Shown piece by piece: positions 8,275 through 16,886 of a stretch of 64,000 nucleotides of DNA. Origin of the DNA: CAYUVF01 sp964448045. GTDB taxonomy: Bacteria > Bacteroidota > Rhodothermia > Rhodothermales > Salinibacteraceae. The notes below the pieces were generated by a model, which saw nothing but the letters and a program-made list of their open reading frames with translations, searched no databases and was not told where the DNA came from. The stretch is taken from NCBI GenBank assembly GCA_964448045.1, contig CAYUVF010000010.1, positions 1 through 64,000 on the forward strand, read 5' to 3'. Made by a program: the position numbers and the translations under genes. Position 1 is the stretch's first letter, and each line of letters opens with the position of its first letter.

Positions 8275-9005
8275 AACACACGCTGCTTCTACGGCTGGCC
8301 GGTCCCATGCAGAGCTGGGGCGTGCAGAGCCGGTTCACCGAGCGCGATACACTCACCGAGCCGACAAAGAGTGGCGTCGTGGGGCTCATTTGCGCCGCGC
8401 TGGGTCGCGACCGCACCGAGAATATTGGTGACTTGGCGGCGCTAGAAATGGGCGTGCGGGTCGACCGCGAGGGGCGTATGCAATATGACTTTCACACTGC
8501 GCAGAACGTCCTGCGAGCCAAAGCAAATGTCGATAAGCTGCGCCGAGGTGGAAGCCCAAATAAATCAGAGATGCAGGATACAGTCGTATCCCGGCGCTTT
8601 TACCTGGCTGATGCCCATTTCACCGTTGGGTTAGCCGGCGACGACCTGTCGCTGCTTCGCACGATCCACGAGGCGCTCGGTGCTCCGCACTGGCCACTCG
8701 CGCTGGGCCGGAGAGCGTTCCCGCCCGGCCTTCCGGTATACCTCGAAGACGGCCTGCACGAAGACACCTCGCTGCTGGATGCGCTCGATCCTGAAACGCA
8801 TCCGTGGCTCGCAGGACGTACCCGCAATGAGAACCCCCCTAAAAAGCTTCGCTACGTTCTTGGGGCAAGTGCGGTAGACTTGGGCAATCGGAATCCGGTC
8901 CGGTACACTCGTCCCGACCAGCCTGTGTCGTTTGCTCCCCGTCGCTTCGCCCAGCGCGACGTGCTGGTGACGCATTTCCCACTGGACCCGTCCGAAAACG
9001 AATAG
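8271..9005 (+). CDS. casD: Cas5 (CasD), type I-E
   Basis: Cas5 caps the 5' handle of the crRNA in Cascade. It is 244 residues and begins MKHTLLLRLAGPMQSWGVQSRFTERDT, the canonical Cas5e start in which Gln-Ser-Trp-Gly and the following Arg contact the handle. It continues with TEPTKSGVVGLICAALGRDR, the conserved helix after the first strand. A VSRRFYLADAHFTVGL block and a PLALGRRAFPPGLPV block complete the RAMP fold. The ATG overlaps the cas7 stop by four bases (ATGA), so the two are translated in a coupled way. The cas6e gene follows eight bases later. Confidence 0.93.
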   Translation: MKHTLLLRLAGPMQSWGVQSRFTERDTLTEPTKSGVVGLICAALGRDRTENIGDLAALEMGVRVDREGRMQYDFHTAQNVLRAKANVDKLRRGGSPNKSEMQDTVVSRRFYLADAHFTVGLAGDDLSLLRTIHEALGAPHWPLALGRRAFPPGLPVYLEDGLHEDTSLLDALDPETHPWLAGRTRNENPPKKLRYVLGASAVDLGNRNPVRYTRPDQPVSFAPRRFAQRDVLVTHFPLDPSENE

Positions 9006-9012
9006 CTGACTG

Positions 9013-9699
9013 ATGTTCTTCTCCAAAGCCATGTTACGCCCCGGTGCAGCGCGGTCGGCCGCGTTCCAGCGCCGCACTGCCGAGGGGCATCCCGGGCATC
9101 GCCTCGCCTGGGCGCTCTTCGGGGACGATCCGGACCGCGACCGCGACTTTATCTTCCGCTGGGATCCCGACCGCCGGGGCGGCCCCGTGATGTACACCGT
9201 CTCCGAGCGTCGGCCGCACGATCACGAGGGCTTGTTTCGCATTCAGACCAAACGCTACAAGCCGCAGCTCCAGAAAGGACAACAACTCATCTTCCAGCTC
9301 CGGGCTAATCCCGTCATCAAGAAACGAGACGATCAGGGCAAGCAGCGCGTGCACGACGTGGTGATGAATCGGAAGCATGAGCTGAAGCAGAACGGGGCGT
9401 GGGCCGACTGTGCGTTGACCGAGGCCGAGCTCGTGCAGCAGGAAGGCCGGAACTGGCTCCGGCGCCGGACGGCGCATTACGGCTTCGACTTCGACGAGGG
9501 GAACGTACGCGCTGAGGCGCACCGGAAGCATTCCTTTCGCAAACCGAAAAACGGTCGCCCGGTCACGTTCACGACGATGGACCTTATAGGCCATTTGCGC
9601 GTGACCGATCCGGAGACATTTCGCGAGAAGGCGCTCTTCGGCGGCGTGGGGCCGAGCAAGGCCTATGGTTGCGGCCTGCTGATGGTGCGACCGCTCTAA
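9013..9699 (+). CDS. casE: Cas6e (CasE), pre-crRNA endonuclease
   Basis: This is the ribonuclease that cuts the CRISPR transcript at each repeat hairpin and stays bound to the 3' handle. It is 228 residues. The N-terminus MFFSKAML is typical of Cas6e, and His29 (with His26 close by, in GHPGHRLAWALF) aligns with the catalytic histidine region of the family. The C-terminus carries the glycine-rich loop GGVGPSKAYGCGLLMVRPL expected of RAMP nucleases. It is the last cas gene on this strand. No CRISPR array follows it within the window, so the repeats it processes must lie elsewhere, most simply to the left of cas1. Confidence 0.93.
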   Translation: MFFSKAMLRPGAARSAAFQRRTAEGHPGHRLAWALFGDDPDRDRDFIFRWDPDRRGGPVMYTVSERRPHDHEGLFRIQTKRYKPQLQKGQQLIFQLRANPVIKKRDDQGKQRVHDVVMNRKHELKQNGAWADCALTEAELVQQEGRNWLRRRTAHYGFDFDEGNVRAEAHRKHSFRKPKNGRPVTFTTMDLIGHLRVTDPETFREKALFGGVGPSKAYGCGLLMVRPL

Positions 9700-9711
9700 T
9701 CCGACGGGAGT

Positions 9712-9738
9712 ACTCCGTGCATGAGCGCGTGGGGTTTT
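9712..9738 (+). terminator. Possible intrinsic terminator after cas6e
   Basis: A 9-bp stem with several G-U pairs (9712-9720 with 9727-9735) and a 6-base loop is followed by TTTT. It lies 13 bp after the cas6e stop and is in the right place to end the cas transcript. The stem is weak, and a single decayed CRISPR-like repeat is an alternative reading. Confidence 0.35.
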
Positions 9739-9887
9739 ATACTGTTGGTTCTACCTGGGTCTTGGCGGAGAGCTGCAGTTTGGCGGTCCATGCAGTAGCT
9801 TCAAACGGCGACTGACGAGTTTTCCTTCAGGCCTGCATCCGCCTTCGGTATTGGCTCCCTCACCAACCTTTTGAGACATCCTTTTCT

Positions 9888-10919
9888 ATGTCCACACCCA
9901 TTCGCATCGTTCAGTACGGCCTGGGCCCCATCGGGCAGGTTGTTGCCGGCGCGGTGCTCGCCAAACCCGCCGATGCGATGGTGCTCGTCGGCGCGATCGA
10001 CATCGACCCGCAGAAGGTGGGCCGCGACGTGGCCGATCTGCTCGGCGATCACCGCGAAACGGGGGTAATCGTATCCGACGCGGCCGAGCGCGTCCTGGCC
10101 GATACGGCGCCTGACGTCGTGCTGCATACGACGACCTCGTTTCTCGACGGCGTGCACGAGCAGCTGGTGCAGTGCGCTGCGGCCGGCGCGCACGTCGTTT
10201 CGTCCACCGAGGAGCTGTCGTTCCCCTACGAGCGCCATCCCGAGCGCGCCGCTACCCTGGACCGCGTGGCGCAGGAGCATGGCGTCACCCTCGTGGGCAC
10301 GGGCGTGAATCCCGGTTACGCGATGGACACGCTGGCGCTGGCGGCCACGGGCGTCTGCGTCGACGTGCGCGCGGTGCGCGTCGAGCGGGTTGTCGATGCG
10401 AGCGCGCGACGCAGGCCGCTGCAGGAAAAAGTCGGAGCGGGCATCACGAAAGAGGCGTTTGCCGAGCGGAAGGCGACCGGTACATTTGGGCACATCGGGC
10501 TGCGCGAGTCGCTGCTGATGCTGGCTGACGGTCTCGGGTGGGCGCTCGACGCCATCGAGGAATCGCTGGAGCCCGTGATCGCCGAGGCGCGCGTCGAGAC
10601 CCCGTACCTGACCGTCGAAGCCGGGGAGGTGGCCGGTATCCATCACGCCATCACCGGTGCCATCGACGGCGAAACCGCGCTGTCGCTCGACCTCAAAATG
10701 TACGCCGGCGCCGAGGCCCCGCGTGACGCCATCGTGGTCGACGGTGACCCGCCCATCGATCTGGTCGTTCGGGGCGGCATTTTCGGTGATACGGCCACGG
10801 TGGGGGTGCTTATCAACACCGCGCCGCTGGCCGTGCGGGCCGCCCCCGGCCTCCGCACAATGGCCGACCTGCCGGTGCCGCGGGCCTTCGTGCCCCCGCT
10901 TGGCGCCCCCGATGCCTGA
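9888..10919 (+). CDS. NAD(P)-dependent dehydrogenase, dihydrodipicolinate reductase-like (DAP dehydrogenase family)
   Basis: A 343-residue soluble oxidoreductase. The N-terminus has a Rossmann nucleotide-binding motif (IVQYGLGPIGQVVAGAVL) and the VGAIDIDPQKVGRDVADLLG segment typical of the dihydrodipicolinate reductase N-domain fold. The central block GVTLVGTGVNPGYAMDTLALAATGVC and the C-terminal half resemble the family that includes 2,4-diaminopentanoate dehydrogenase. The substrate cannot be told from sequence: diaminopentanoate is the best-known member's substrate, but no ornithine-fermentation neighbours are present. It stands alone, after the cas operon and before a lipoprotein gene. 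Confidence 0.75.
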   Translation: MSTPIRIVQYGLGPIGQVVAGAVLAKPADAMVLVGAIDIDPQKVGRDVADLLGDHRETGVIVSDAAERVLADTAPDVVLHTTTSFLDGVHEQLVQCAAAGAHVVSSTEELSFPYERHPERAATLDRVAQEHGVTLVGTGVNPGYAMDTLALAATGVCVDVRAVRVERVVDASARRRPLQEKVGAGITKEAFAERKATGTFGHIGLRESLLMLADGLGWALDAIEESLEPVIAEARVETPYLTVEAGEVAGIHHAITGAIDGETALSLDLKMYAGAEAPRDAIVVDGDPPIDLVVRGGIFGDTATVGVLINTAPLAVRAAPGLRTMADLPVPRAFVPPLGAPDA

Positions 10920-11035
10920 CCCGCAGCGCCCCTCGATCAGAAACACGACGCGCGCTGCGGCTTTGGAAAGGCGGAGGCGCCGGCGTCAAAACGCCGCGCC
11001 CATAAGGTACTTTTGGATCCAAGTGGGAGCGTGGT

Positions 11036-12046
11036 ATGAAACGGTCAATCAGCATCTTGAGTGTCGTCGTCGCAGGACTGCTCATCTGGGCGGGTTGCGA
11101 CGCGTTCGGGTTCGAGGAGGGTGGGGGCGGACCGGCCCAGGGCCCCGGATCGATCACGGTTGAGCTCACCGATGAGCCCGGCGATATCGTCGAGGCCAAT
11201 GTCACCATCGAGCGCGTCGAGCTGGTTTCGGCGCAAGATAGTATTGTGGTCCTCTCCACCGAAACCCAGACGCTCGATCTACTGACGCTTCAGGACGGCG
11301 TCACCGAAACCATCGCCGAGGCCGATCTGCCGCAGGGCGTCTACGACCAGATGCGCTTCGTCGTGGCCGAGTCGTCGACCATTCGCCTCGACGACGGCAC
11401 CGAGCTCGACCTGACGGTCCCGAGCGGCACCGAGACGGGCATCAAGATTATCCTGCCGGCGTTTCAGGTCACCTCCGGTGATGACGAGGTGACGGTGCTG
11501 CTCGACTTCAGCGTGGCCGACTCGTTCGTGCGCGCCGGGGCGAGCGGCATGTACCTCTTCAAGCCGGTCGTCCGCGCCGAGCGCATCGCAATCAACGGCA
11601 GCGCCGTCTCGCTGGTCGATGTCTCCGGACAGATCACCGCAGTCAACACGTCGTCCCGCTCCATCGCGGTCGATGGCATCCCGGTGCGTGTGCCGAGCGA
11701 GGCCGAGATTACGGGGCCGGACGGCCCGATCACTTTGGCCGACCTGACCGTCGATCCGTTTGTCGATGTGGAGGTCACCCGGCGCAGTAGCACCAACTTT
11801 GCCGCCCGCGAGATCAATTTTCAGGATGAGGGGGAGGAGGACCGCAGCGTGGAAGCGCCCATCGAATCGGTCGGCGTGGACGTTATCAACTTGCTGAGCG
11901 TGCCGTTTGCCGTCAACGCCGAAACGACATTTGACGGCGTCAGTGGGCTGGATGAACTCGAGGCGGGCGATCGCGTCGCTGTCGACTACCGCGTCGATGG
12001 TGAAGGCAACCGGATCGCATTGCGTATCGACCGGGACGCGGACTGA
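11036..12046 (+). CDS. DUF4382/DUF5666-type lipoprotein
   Basis: A 336-residue exported lipoprotein of unknown function. The signal peptide MKRSISILSVVVAGLLIWAGC ends in a lipobox (WAGC), with Cys21 as the lipidation site. Residues of about 38-185 match the DUF4382 pattern (GSITVELTDEPGDIVEANVTIERVEL ... LPQGVYDQMRFVV ... FKPVVRAERI). The rest resembles a DUF5666 OB-like domain, with repeated VDGIPV, VRVPSEAEIT and LEAGDRVAVDYRVDGEGN segments. It is very acidic, as expected for a surface protein of a halophile or halotolerant bacterium. It has no obvious operon partner. Confidence 0.75.
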   Translation: MKRSISILSVVVAGLLIWAGCDAFGFEEGGGGPAQGPGSITVELTDEPGDIVEANVTIERVELVSAQDSIVVLSTETQTLDLLTLQDGVTETIAEADLPQGVYDQMRFVVAESSTIRLDDGTELDLTVPSGTETGIKIILPAFQVTSGDDEVTVLLDFSVADSFVRAGASGMYLFKPVVRAERIAINGSAVSLVDVSGQITAVNTSSRSIAVDGIPVRVPSEAEITGPDGPITLADLTVDPFVDVEVTRRSSTNFAAREINFQDEGEEDRSVEAPIESVGVDVINLLSVPFAVNAETTFDGVSGLDELEAGDRVAVDYRVDGEGNRIALRIDRDAD

Positions 12047-12061
12047 CGCACTGGAATACTT

Positions 12062-12129
12062 GTCATCCCGGACTTCACATGAGGGCGTAGCCCGATCGAC
12101 GGAGCGAAGCGCGGCTAATCCGGGATCTC
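12062..12129. repeat. Dispersed cassette repeat, copy 1a
   Basis: Arms GTCATCCCGGACTT and AATCCGGGATC are complementary and enclose a core beginning CACATGAGGGCGTAGCCCGA and ending GACGGAGCGAAGCGCGGCT. The same core recurs at 12197, 41093, 41345 and 43512 between different complementary arms. Without the insert, the arms equal the plain hairpin at 60133-60157. Confidence 0.65.
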
Positions 12130-12196
12130 CTCGATGGGAGCGATGCCGAATTTGGGGAAGTTCCCACAAGGGATGCCCCTTCGGATCCCTGCGTAG

Positions 12197-12265
12197 ATCC
12201 CCACACGAGCGAAGCGAGGGCCGAAGGTCATGCTCGTGGTGCTGACGGAGTAATCGAGTGGGGGA
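12197..12265. repeat. Dispersed cassette repeat, copy 1b
   Basis: Second copy in the same spacer, with arms ATCCCCA and TGGGGGA. The core carries ACACGAGCGAAGCG, GGGCCGAAGGTCATGC and GTGCTGACGGAGTAAT. The GGGCCGAAGGTCATGC block is shared with the copy at 43512. With copy 1a it accounts for most of the 323-bp spacer between the DUF4382 lipoprotein and the antiporter; I see no gene there. Confidence 0.6.
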
Positions 12266-12369
12266 CAGGGCTCAGGATGACAGGTGGCCGGTTTGGGGGC
12301 TGATGGTGCTGACCGTTATCGTATGGAGAGGACCGACCGATCCGCTCCCCCGAACAGCCTGCTCCCCTC

Positions 12370-13956
12370 ATGACCGATCGCTTTGATGATCCCTCCGCTT
12401 CGGCCGAAGCCGATGCGCCCGAGCCGTCCCACACCAAGCGTCCGGCGCTCCGCTGGATCTTCGTCGGCATCGCCGTCCTGCTGATCGCCGGTGCGGTTGG
12501 TATATCCGGCCACTTCCCCGAGCAAAACGGGCACTACGGCTTCTGGTCGGTGCTGCCGCCGCTGGTGGCGATCGTGCTGGCGTTTTGGACGCGCGAGGTC
12601 GTCAGTGCGCTGTTTCTTGGCGTGGTTGTGGGCGGCGTCATTGCGGGTGAGCTCAACATCGTGCAAGAGTTCCTGATTCCGGCCATCGGCACGGAGGACT
12701 TCGCGCTGATCCTGCTGGTCTACCTGTGGGCGCTCGGCGGGCTCATCGGGTTGTGGACGCGGACGGGCGGGGCCCTCCGGTTTGCCAACTGGGCGAGCGG
12801 AAAGATCGTGCGCGGGCCCCGGACGGCCAAATTTTTTGCGTGGATGATGGGCCTCGTCTTTCATCAGGGCGGCACCATCAGCACGGTGCTCACAGGCGCG
12901 ACGGTGCGGCCCATCAGCGACCGGCACAAGGTGGCGCACGAGGAGGTTTCGTACGTGGTCGACTCAACGGCTTCCCCGGCGGCGACGCTCATCCCGTTCA
13001 ACGTCTGGCCGATTTACGTAGGCGGGCTCGTCGTGGGCACCATCCCGATGTTCGAGACGGCGCAGGATGGCATCGCGTTCTTCTTTTCGTCGCTGCCGTA
13101 CAACTTCTACGCGATCTTTGCCATCGGGATGACGCTGTTGTTCTCGTGGGAGAAGCTACCCTTTGTGCCCGGCAAGCAGATGCGTGCGGCCATCGACCGG
13201 GCGCGGACGACCGGCAAGCTCGACCGCGAAGGTTCCAACCCGCTGACCTCCAGCGAACTGACCGAGCAGAAAGTCCCGGGGGACTACTCGCCCGGCCTGA
13301 TCGACTTCATTGGCCCGATTGGGACGCTGCTGGGCGTGGCGATCATCCCCTACGCGGTAACCTACTTTTACCTCGGCAACACCGAGGACCCGACGCTGCT
13401 CATCGCCGAGGCGTTTGTGTTGGCCGTGCTCGTGGGGATGGGCATCGCGCTGGCGAAAGGGCTCAGCCTGCAGCAGACGATCGACGGCTTCGTCGACGGC
13501 TGCCGCGGCGTGACCATCGGCGCGATTATTCTGGCGCTGGCCGTGACACTCAAAGAAGTCGCCGACGCCGTCGGCACGGCCGAGTACGTCGTCGCTACGA
13601 TGGGCAACGTGCTCACCCCCGCCATCCTACCGGGCCTGCTGATGGTCCTCTGCATGCTCATCGCGTTTTCGACGGGCACCTCGTGGGGCACCTACGCCGT
13701 CGTTTTTCCCGTCGCGATGCCGCTGGCCTGGGCCGTGCTCGACGATCCGTTTTTCATCACGCTCTGCTTCGCAGCGGTCGTGGGCGGCAGCGTCTTCGGC
13801 GATCAGTGCTCGCCCATCTCGGATACGACCATCCTCTCGTCGCTCGCCACCGGCACCGACCTGATGGACCACGTCTACACCCAGTTGCCGCTGGCACTCA
13901 CCGCCGGCGCACTGGCGATGGTGGCATACGCGGCGATGGTGGTGCTCTTTGTGTAG
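12370..13956 (+). CDS. NhaC-family Na+/H+ antiporter
   Basis: A 528-residue inner-membrane transporter of the NhaC superfamily, probably exchanging Na+ for H+. About 11-12 hydrophobic segments are visible, starting at IFVGIAVLLIAGAVGI and ending in a C-terminal helix. Family blocks are FWSVLPPLVAIVLAFWTREVVSALFLGVVVGG near the N-terminus, HQGGTISTVLTGATVRPISDR and DSTASPAATLIPFNVWP in the middle, and FSTGTSWGTYAVVFPVAMPLA and GGSVFGDQCSPISDTTILSS near the C-terminus. The first 35 residues are hydrophilic and acidic. Na+ extrusion fits a saline habitat. Other transported ions or organic acids cannot be excluded from sequence. Confidence 0.85.
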   Translation: MTDRFDDPSASAEADAPEPSHTKRPALRWIFVGIAVLLIAGAVGISGHFPEQNGHYGFWSVLPPLVAIVLAFWTREVVSALFLGVVVGGVIAGELNIVQEFLIPAIGTEDFALILLVYLWALGGLIGLWTRTGGALRFANWASGKIVRGPRTAKFFAWMMGLVFHQGGTISTVLTGATVRPISDRHKVAHEEVSYVVDSTASPAATLIPFNVWPIYVGGLVVGTIPMFETAQDGIAFFFSSLPYNFYAIFAIGMTLLFSWEKLPFVPGKQMRAAIDRARTTGKLDREGSNPLTSSELTEQKVPGDYSPGLIDFIGPIGTLLGVAIIPYAVTYFYLGNTEDPTLLIAEAFVLAVLVGMGIALAKGLSLQQTIDGFVDGCRGVTIGAIILALAVTLKEVADAVGTAEYVVATMGNVLTPAILPGLLMVLCMLIAFSTGTSWGTYAVVFPVAMPLAWAVLDDPFFITLCFAAVVGGSVFGDQCSPISDTTILSSLATGTDLMDHVYTQLPLALTAGALAMVAYAAMVVLFV

Positions 13957-14114
13957 CTTTGGTGGGACGTCCGGTTGTGTAACCCCCGGGTGAAATTTGA
14001 CGCAATCGCAAAACCCCGGCGTCCGCGCTGGGTACGAATTGGAACGAAGGGCCTGCGTACCGCGCGCACCAAACATCGACGACCTTTTCCCCGAGAACCC
14101 TGTTCTGACGCACT

Positions 14115-15398
14115 ATGGATCACAAAGAAGGCGCTTACAAAGTCCGCGATTTGAGTCTGGCCGAGAACGGCCGCAAGCGCATCGAGTGGGCTGAAAGCCG
14201 GATGCCCGTCCTCATGCAACTCCGCGACGAGTATTCCGAGAGCAAGCCGTTCGACGGCTACAAAATTTCCGGCTGCCTCCACGTCACCAAAGAAACCGCC
14301 GTGCTGGTCGAAACGCTTGCGGCCTGCGGTGCCGAGGTGGCCTGGAGCGGCTGCAATCCGCTGTCGACCAACGACGAGGTGGCTGCGGCCCTCGCCAAAA
14401 ATGGCATGGCCGAGATCTACGCCTGGCATGGCCAGAGCACCGAAGATTTCTACTGGAGCATCGACCAGACCATCCAGCCGCAGGCGCCGCACCTGACGCT
14501 CGACGACGGGGCCGACCTTATCTTCCGCGTCCACTCCGAGTACCCCGAGATGGCCGATACGATCGTCGGCGGTTCCGAGGAGACGACCACCGGCGTGCAT
14601 CGCCTCCGCGCGATGGATGACGACGGCAAGCTGCTCTACCCGATTTTCGCCGTCAACGATGCCGAGACGAAGTGGGACTTCGACAACGTCTACGGCACAG
14701 GTCAGTCCACCATCGACGGCATTCTGCGCGCCTCCAGCGTGATGCTGGCGGGCAAGAACTTCGTTGTCGCCGGCTACGGCCACTGCAGCAGCGGCGTCGC
14801 GATGCGCGCCAAAGGCATGGGCGCCAATGTGATCGTCACCGAGGTGAAGCCGACCGCCGCGCTCAAGGCCACGCTCGACGGCCACCGCGTGATGACAATG
14901 GACGAAGCCGCCGAGATCGGCGATATCTTCGTCACGGCCACCGGCATGAAAGACGTGATCCGCGGGCGCCACTTCCTCAAGATGAAGGACGGCGCCATCG
15001 TGGCCAACACGGGCCATTACGACGTGGAGCTCAACCTGAAGGAGCTGGCCGAGCTTTCGACCGATACGCGGATCGTACGCGAGAACAACCGCGAGTACAC
15101 GCTGGAGAACGGCAAGAAAATCTTCGTGCTCGCCGACGGCCGTCTCGTCAACCTCGCCGCCGCCGAGGGGCACCCGAGCGAAGTCATGGATATGAGTTTC
15201 GCCAATCAGTTTATGGCGCATCTCACACTCGTGCAGAAGCACGAGGCCGGCGAAACCTTCGGCCCGTACGTGATCGACCTGCCCGAGGAGCTCGATCAGG
15301 AGATCGCGCGCATCAAGCTTGGCACGATGGGCATTGAGATCGACGGCCTCACCGAGGAGCAGGAGCACTACGCCACCGACTACTCGGCCGGCACCTGA
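14115..15398 (+). CDS. ahcY: Adenosylhomocysteinase
   Basis: This enzyme hydrolyses S-adenosylhomocysteine to adenosine and homocysteine, removing the product of methylation reactions. It is 427 residues, the usual bacterial size. It begins with an N-terminal substrate domain (MPVLMQLRDEY ... GCLHVTKETAVLVETLAACGAEV). YGTGQSTIDGILRASSVMLAGKNFVVAGYGHCSSGVA contains the NAD-binding glycine motif, and NTGHYDVELN and the C-terminal FGPYVIDLPEELDQEIARIKL segment complete the family pattern. A strong terminator follows at 15451, so it is probably monocistronic. I looked for an SAH riboswitch in the 158-bp leader and did not see one. Confidence 0.97.
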   Translation: MDHKEGAYKVRDLSLAENGRKRIEWAESRMPVLMQLRDEYSESKPFDGYKISGCLHVTKETAVLVETLAACGAEVAWSGCNPLSTNDEVAAALAKNGMAEIYAWHGQSTEDFYWSIDQTIQPQAPHLTLDDGADLIFRVHSEYPEMADTIVGGSEETTTGVHRLRAMDDDGKLLYPIFAVNDAETKWDFDNVYGTGQSTIDGILRASSVMLAGKNFVVAGYGHCSSGVAMRAKGMGANVIVTEVKPTAALKATLDGHRVMTMDEAAEIGDIFVTATGMKDVIRGRHFLKMKDGAIVANTGHYDVELNLKELAELSTDTRIVRENNREYTLENGKKIFVLADGRLVNLAAAEGHPSEVMDMSFANQFMAHLTLVQKHEAGETFGPYVIDLPEELDQEIARIKLGTMGIEIDGLTEEQEHYATDYSAGT

Positions 15399-15450
15399 TC
15401 GATTGCTGGGCCCGGTCCGCCTCCGCGGATTTCTCCACGCCTGAAGAACG

Positions 15451-15486
15451 AAAGCCACGTCGGATTCAAGCCGACGTGGCTTTTTT
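15451..15486 (+). terminator. Intrinsic terminator after ahcY
   Basis: A perfect 13-bp stem (AAAGCCACGTCGG pairing with CCGACGTGGCTTT) with a 7-base loop runs into TTTTTT, 53 bp after the ahcY stop. This is a textbook rho-independent terminator. Confidence 0.92.
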
Positions 15487-15561
15487 GTGTGAATCACATC
15501 TCGGGCGGATCTGATCCGTACAATTCGCCCGTCAATCTCTTCGGACGAATCCTCTGCTCCC

Positions 15562-16041
15562 ATGAACACCCTGATGGATCGCTTGCTGGAGGCGATGAAC
15601 CTCGACGCGTTCGACCGCCGGCTGGCAGGCTGGATGAATCGGATTGGAATGCGGGTGTTGCGCTACGCGCTGGCGGTTGTCTTTATCTGGTTTGGGGCGC
15701 TCAAGCCGCTCGGCATGAGTCCGGCAGAAGAGTTGGTCAAAAACACGGTTTATTTCCTGCCGCCGGAGGTGTTCTTTCCCGTCCTCGGCTGGTGGGAAGT
15801 TGCTATTGGTGTGTTTCTGCTCTATCGGCCGCTGAACCGGGTGGCCCTGCTGCTCCTTTTTCTGCAGATGCCCGGCACCATGCTGCCGCTTGTGTTACTC
15901 CCGGAGGTGTGTTTTACGACTGCGCCGTTGGGGCTCACGATGGAGGGGCAGTACATCATCAAAAACATCGTGCTGATTGGCGCCGCGCTGGTCGTGGGCG
16001 GCACCGTGCGGCGGCCCAGTACGGCGAGCCGGCGGCTGTAG
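15562..16041 (+). CDS. DoxX-like / DUF417 membrane protein
   Basis: A 159-residue integral membrane protein with about four hydrophobic segments (VLRYALAVVFIWFGALKPL, FFPVLGWWEVAIGVFLLY, VALLLLFLQMPGTMLPLVLL and IIKNIVLIGAALVVGG). The RYALAVVFIWFGALK start followed by GWWEVAIGVFLL is the arrangement seen in DoxX and DUF417 (YkgB/RclC) proteins. Members are linked to redox or chlorine stress in some bacteria, but no specific function can be assigned here. It is flanked by the ahcY terminator on one side and a convergent BLUF gene on the other, so it appears to be a single-gene unit. Confidence 0.7.
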   Translation: MNTLMDRLLEAMNLDAFDRRLAGWMNRIGMRVLRYALAVVFIWFGALKPLGMSPAEELVKNTVYFLPPEVFFPVLGWWEVAIGVFLLYRPLNRVALLLLFLQMPGTMLPLVLLPEVCFTTAPLGLTMEGQYIIKNIVLIGAALVVGGTVRRPSTASRRL

Positions 16042-16073
16042 TGCTGGGAGGAATGAAGGGCCGTCGCTCGCCC

Positions 16074-16763
16074 TCACGCCGTGCGGAAGCGTTCAAGCGC
16101 TTCAAGCACTTCGGCCAGCGGCGCGTGGGTGGTGGACAGCGAGCCGTCATCGAGATAGGACGAGATACCTTCATCGCTTGCCCACGCGATGGTGTCGAGG
16201 TTTTCCAGGCCCATCGACCACTCGGGAAAAGTGCGGCTGTGGGCGCGGTTCGTCAGGAGAATATGGGTGTTGTGGTGGCGCGTATCGGCGCGGATGGTGC
16301 TGTAAAGCGCGCGCACGTCGGCGCTGTCGCCTTCGAGCACCTGCAGAAACCGCTCGTCTTTGTAGAGCAGCAGCCCCGTGATGCCGAGGCGCTTGTTATT
16401 GGTGCGGGAGGTTTGCATCAGCGCATGGAGGTCATCCGCGCTCATGGGATGGGTCGCCTCGCTTTCGTAGACGAGCTGGACGAGGGGCGGTTGAGCGCGC
16501 GCGTCCGGCGTGCCCTGGCGGCGGATTTGCTCAGCCAGCGCCTCGGGGGTGCGTTCGGTGAGGACGTTCGGGAGCGCCAGCCGATGGGCAAAGTAGAGGT
16601 CCAGGCTGGGGAGCTGCTCGTGCACAATGTGCCAGGGCGCCCCGAAGGTCTCCGTCCCATCGGAGGTGTGGAGCGGCTCGATGGACGCGATGGCGTCGTG
16701 TACGAGGGCTCGGGCGTCCTCGGGCCATGTGCCGGCAAAGTGAGCCAGGGAATCCGTTTTCAT
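16074..16763 (-). CDS. BLUF-domain blue-light photoreceptor with novel N-terminal region
   Basis: A 229-residue flavin photoreceptor candidate. The BLUF domain occupies roughly residues 93-190. It has the three residues that bind and read out FAD: Tyr99 (LVYES), Asn123 (NKRLGITGLLLY) and Gln141 (FLQVLEG), plus the Trp182/Met184 pair in EWSMGLEN. In most BLUF proteins the domain is N-terminal. Here it follows about 90 residues that I do not recognise, which contain WPEDARALVHDAI and LDLYFAHRLALPNVL. A start 14 residues earlier (16805) is possible. With no output domain recognised, the N-terminal region may be the effector. No neighbouring cyclase or kinase is present. Confidence 0.85.
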   Translation of the reverse strand: MKTDSLAHFAGTWPEDARALVHDAIASIEPLHTSDGTETFGAPWHIVHEQLPSLDLYFAHRLALPNVLTERTPEALAEQIRRQGTPDARAQPPLVQLVYESEATHPMSADDLHALMQTSRTNNKRLGITGLLLYKDERFLQVLEGDSADVRALYSTIRADTRHHNTHILLTNRAHSRTFPEWSMGLENLDTIAWASDEGISSYLDDGSLSTTHAPLAEVLEALERFRTA

Positions 16764-16886
16764 GGGGCTACCGGAGTTGGTTTGTAAGCTTCGCGGGATC
16801 CGCATCCATCAGGGCTGCATGGGAGGCGAGTTGGGTTTGTTTCGTTGGCGGAGGCCTCATCCGGATGGCGCTGGTCTCCCAGCCCC

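Noticed and set aside
9701..9760. A possible CRISPR repeat or array start after cas6e (GTACTCC...GTGGGG)
   Set aside because: Only one imperfect copy is present, with no spacers and no second repeat. The hairpin with a TTTT tail is better read as a weak terminator.
13957..14114. SAH riboswitch before ahcY
   Set aside because: The conserved core of the SAH aptamer is not visible in this leader.
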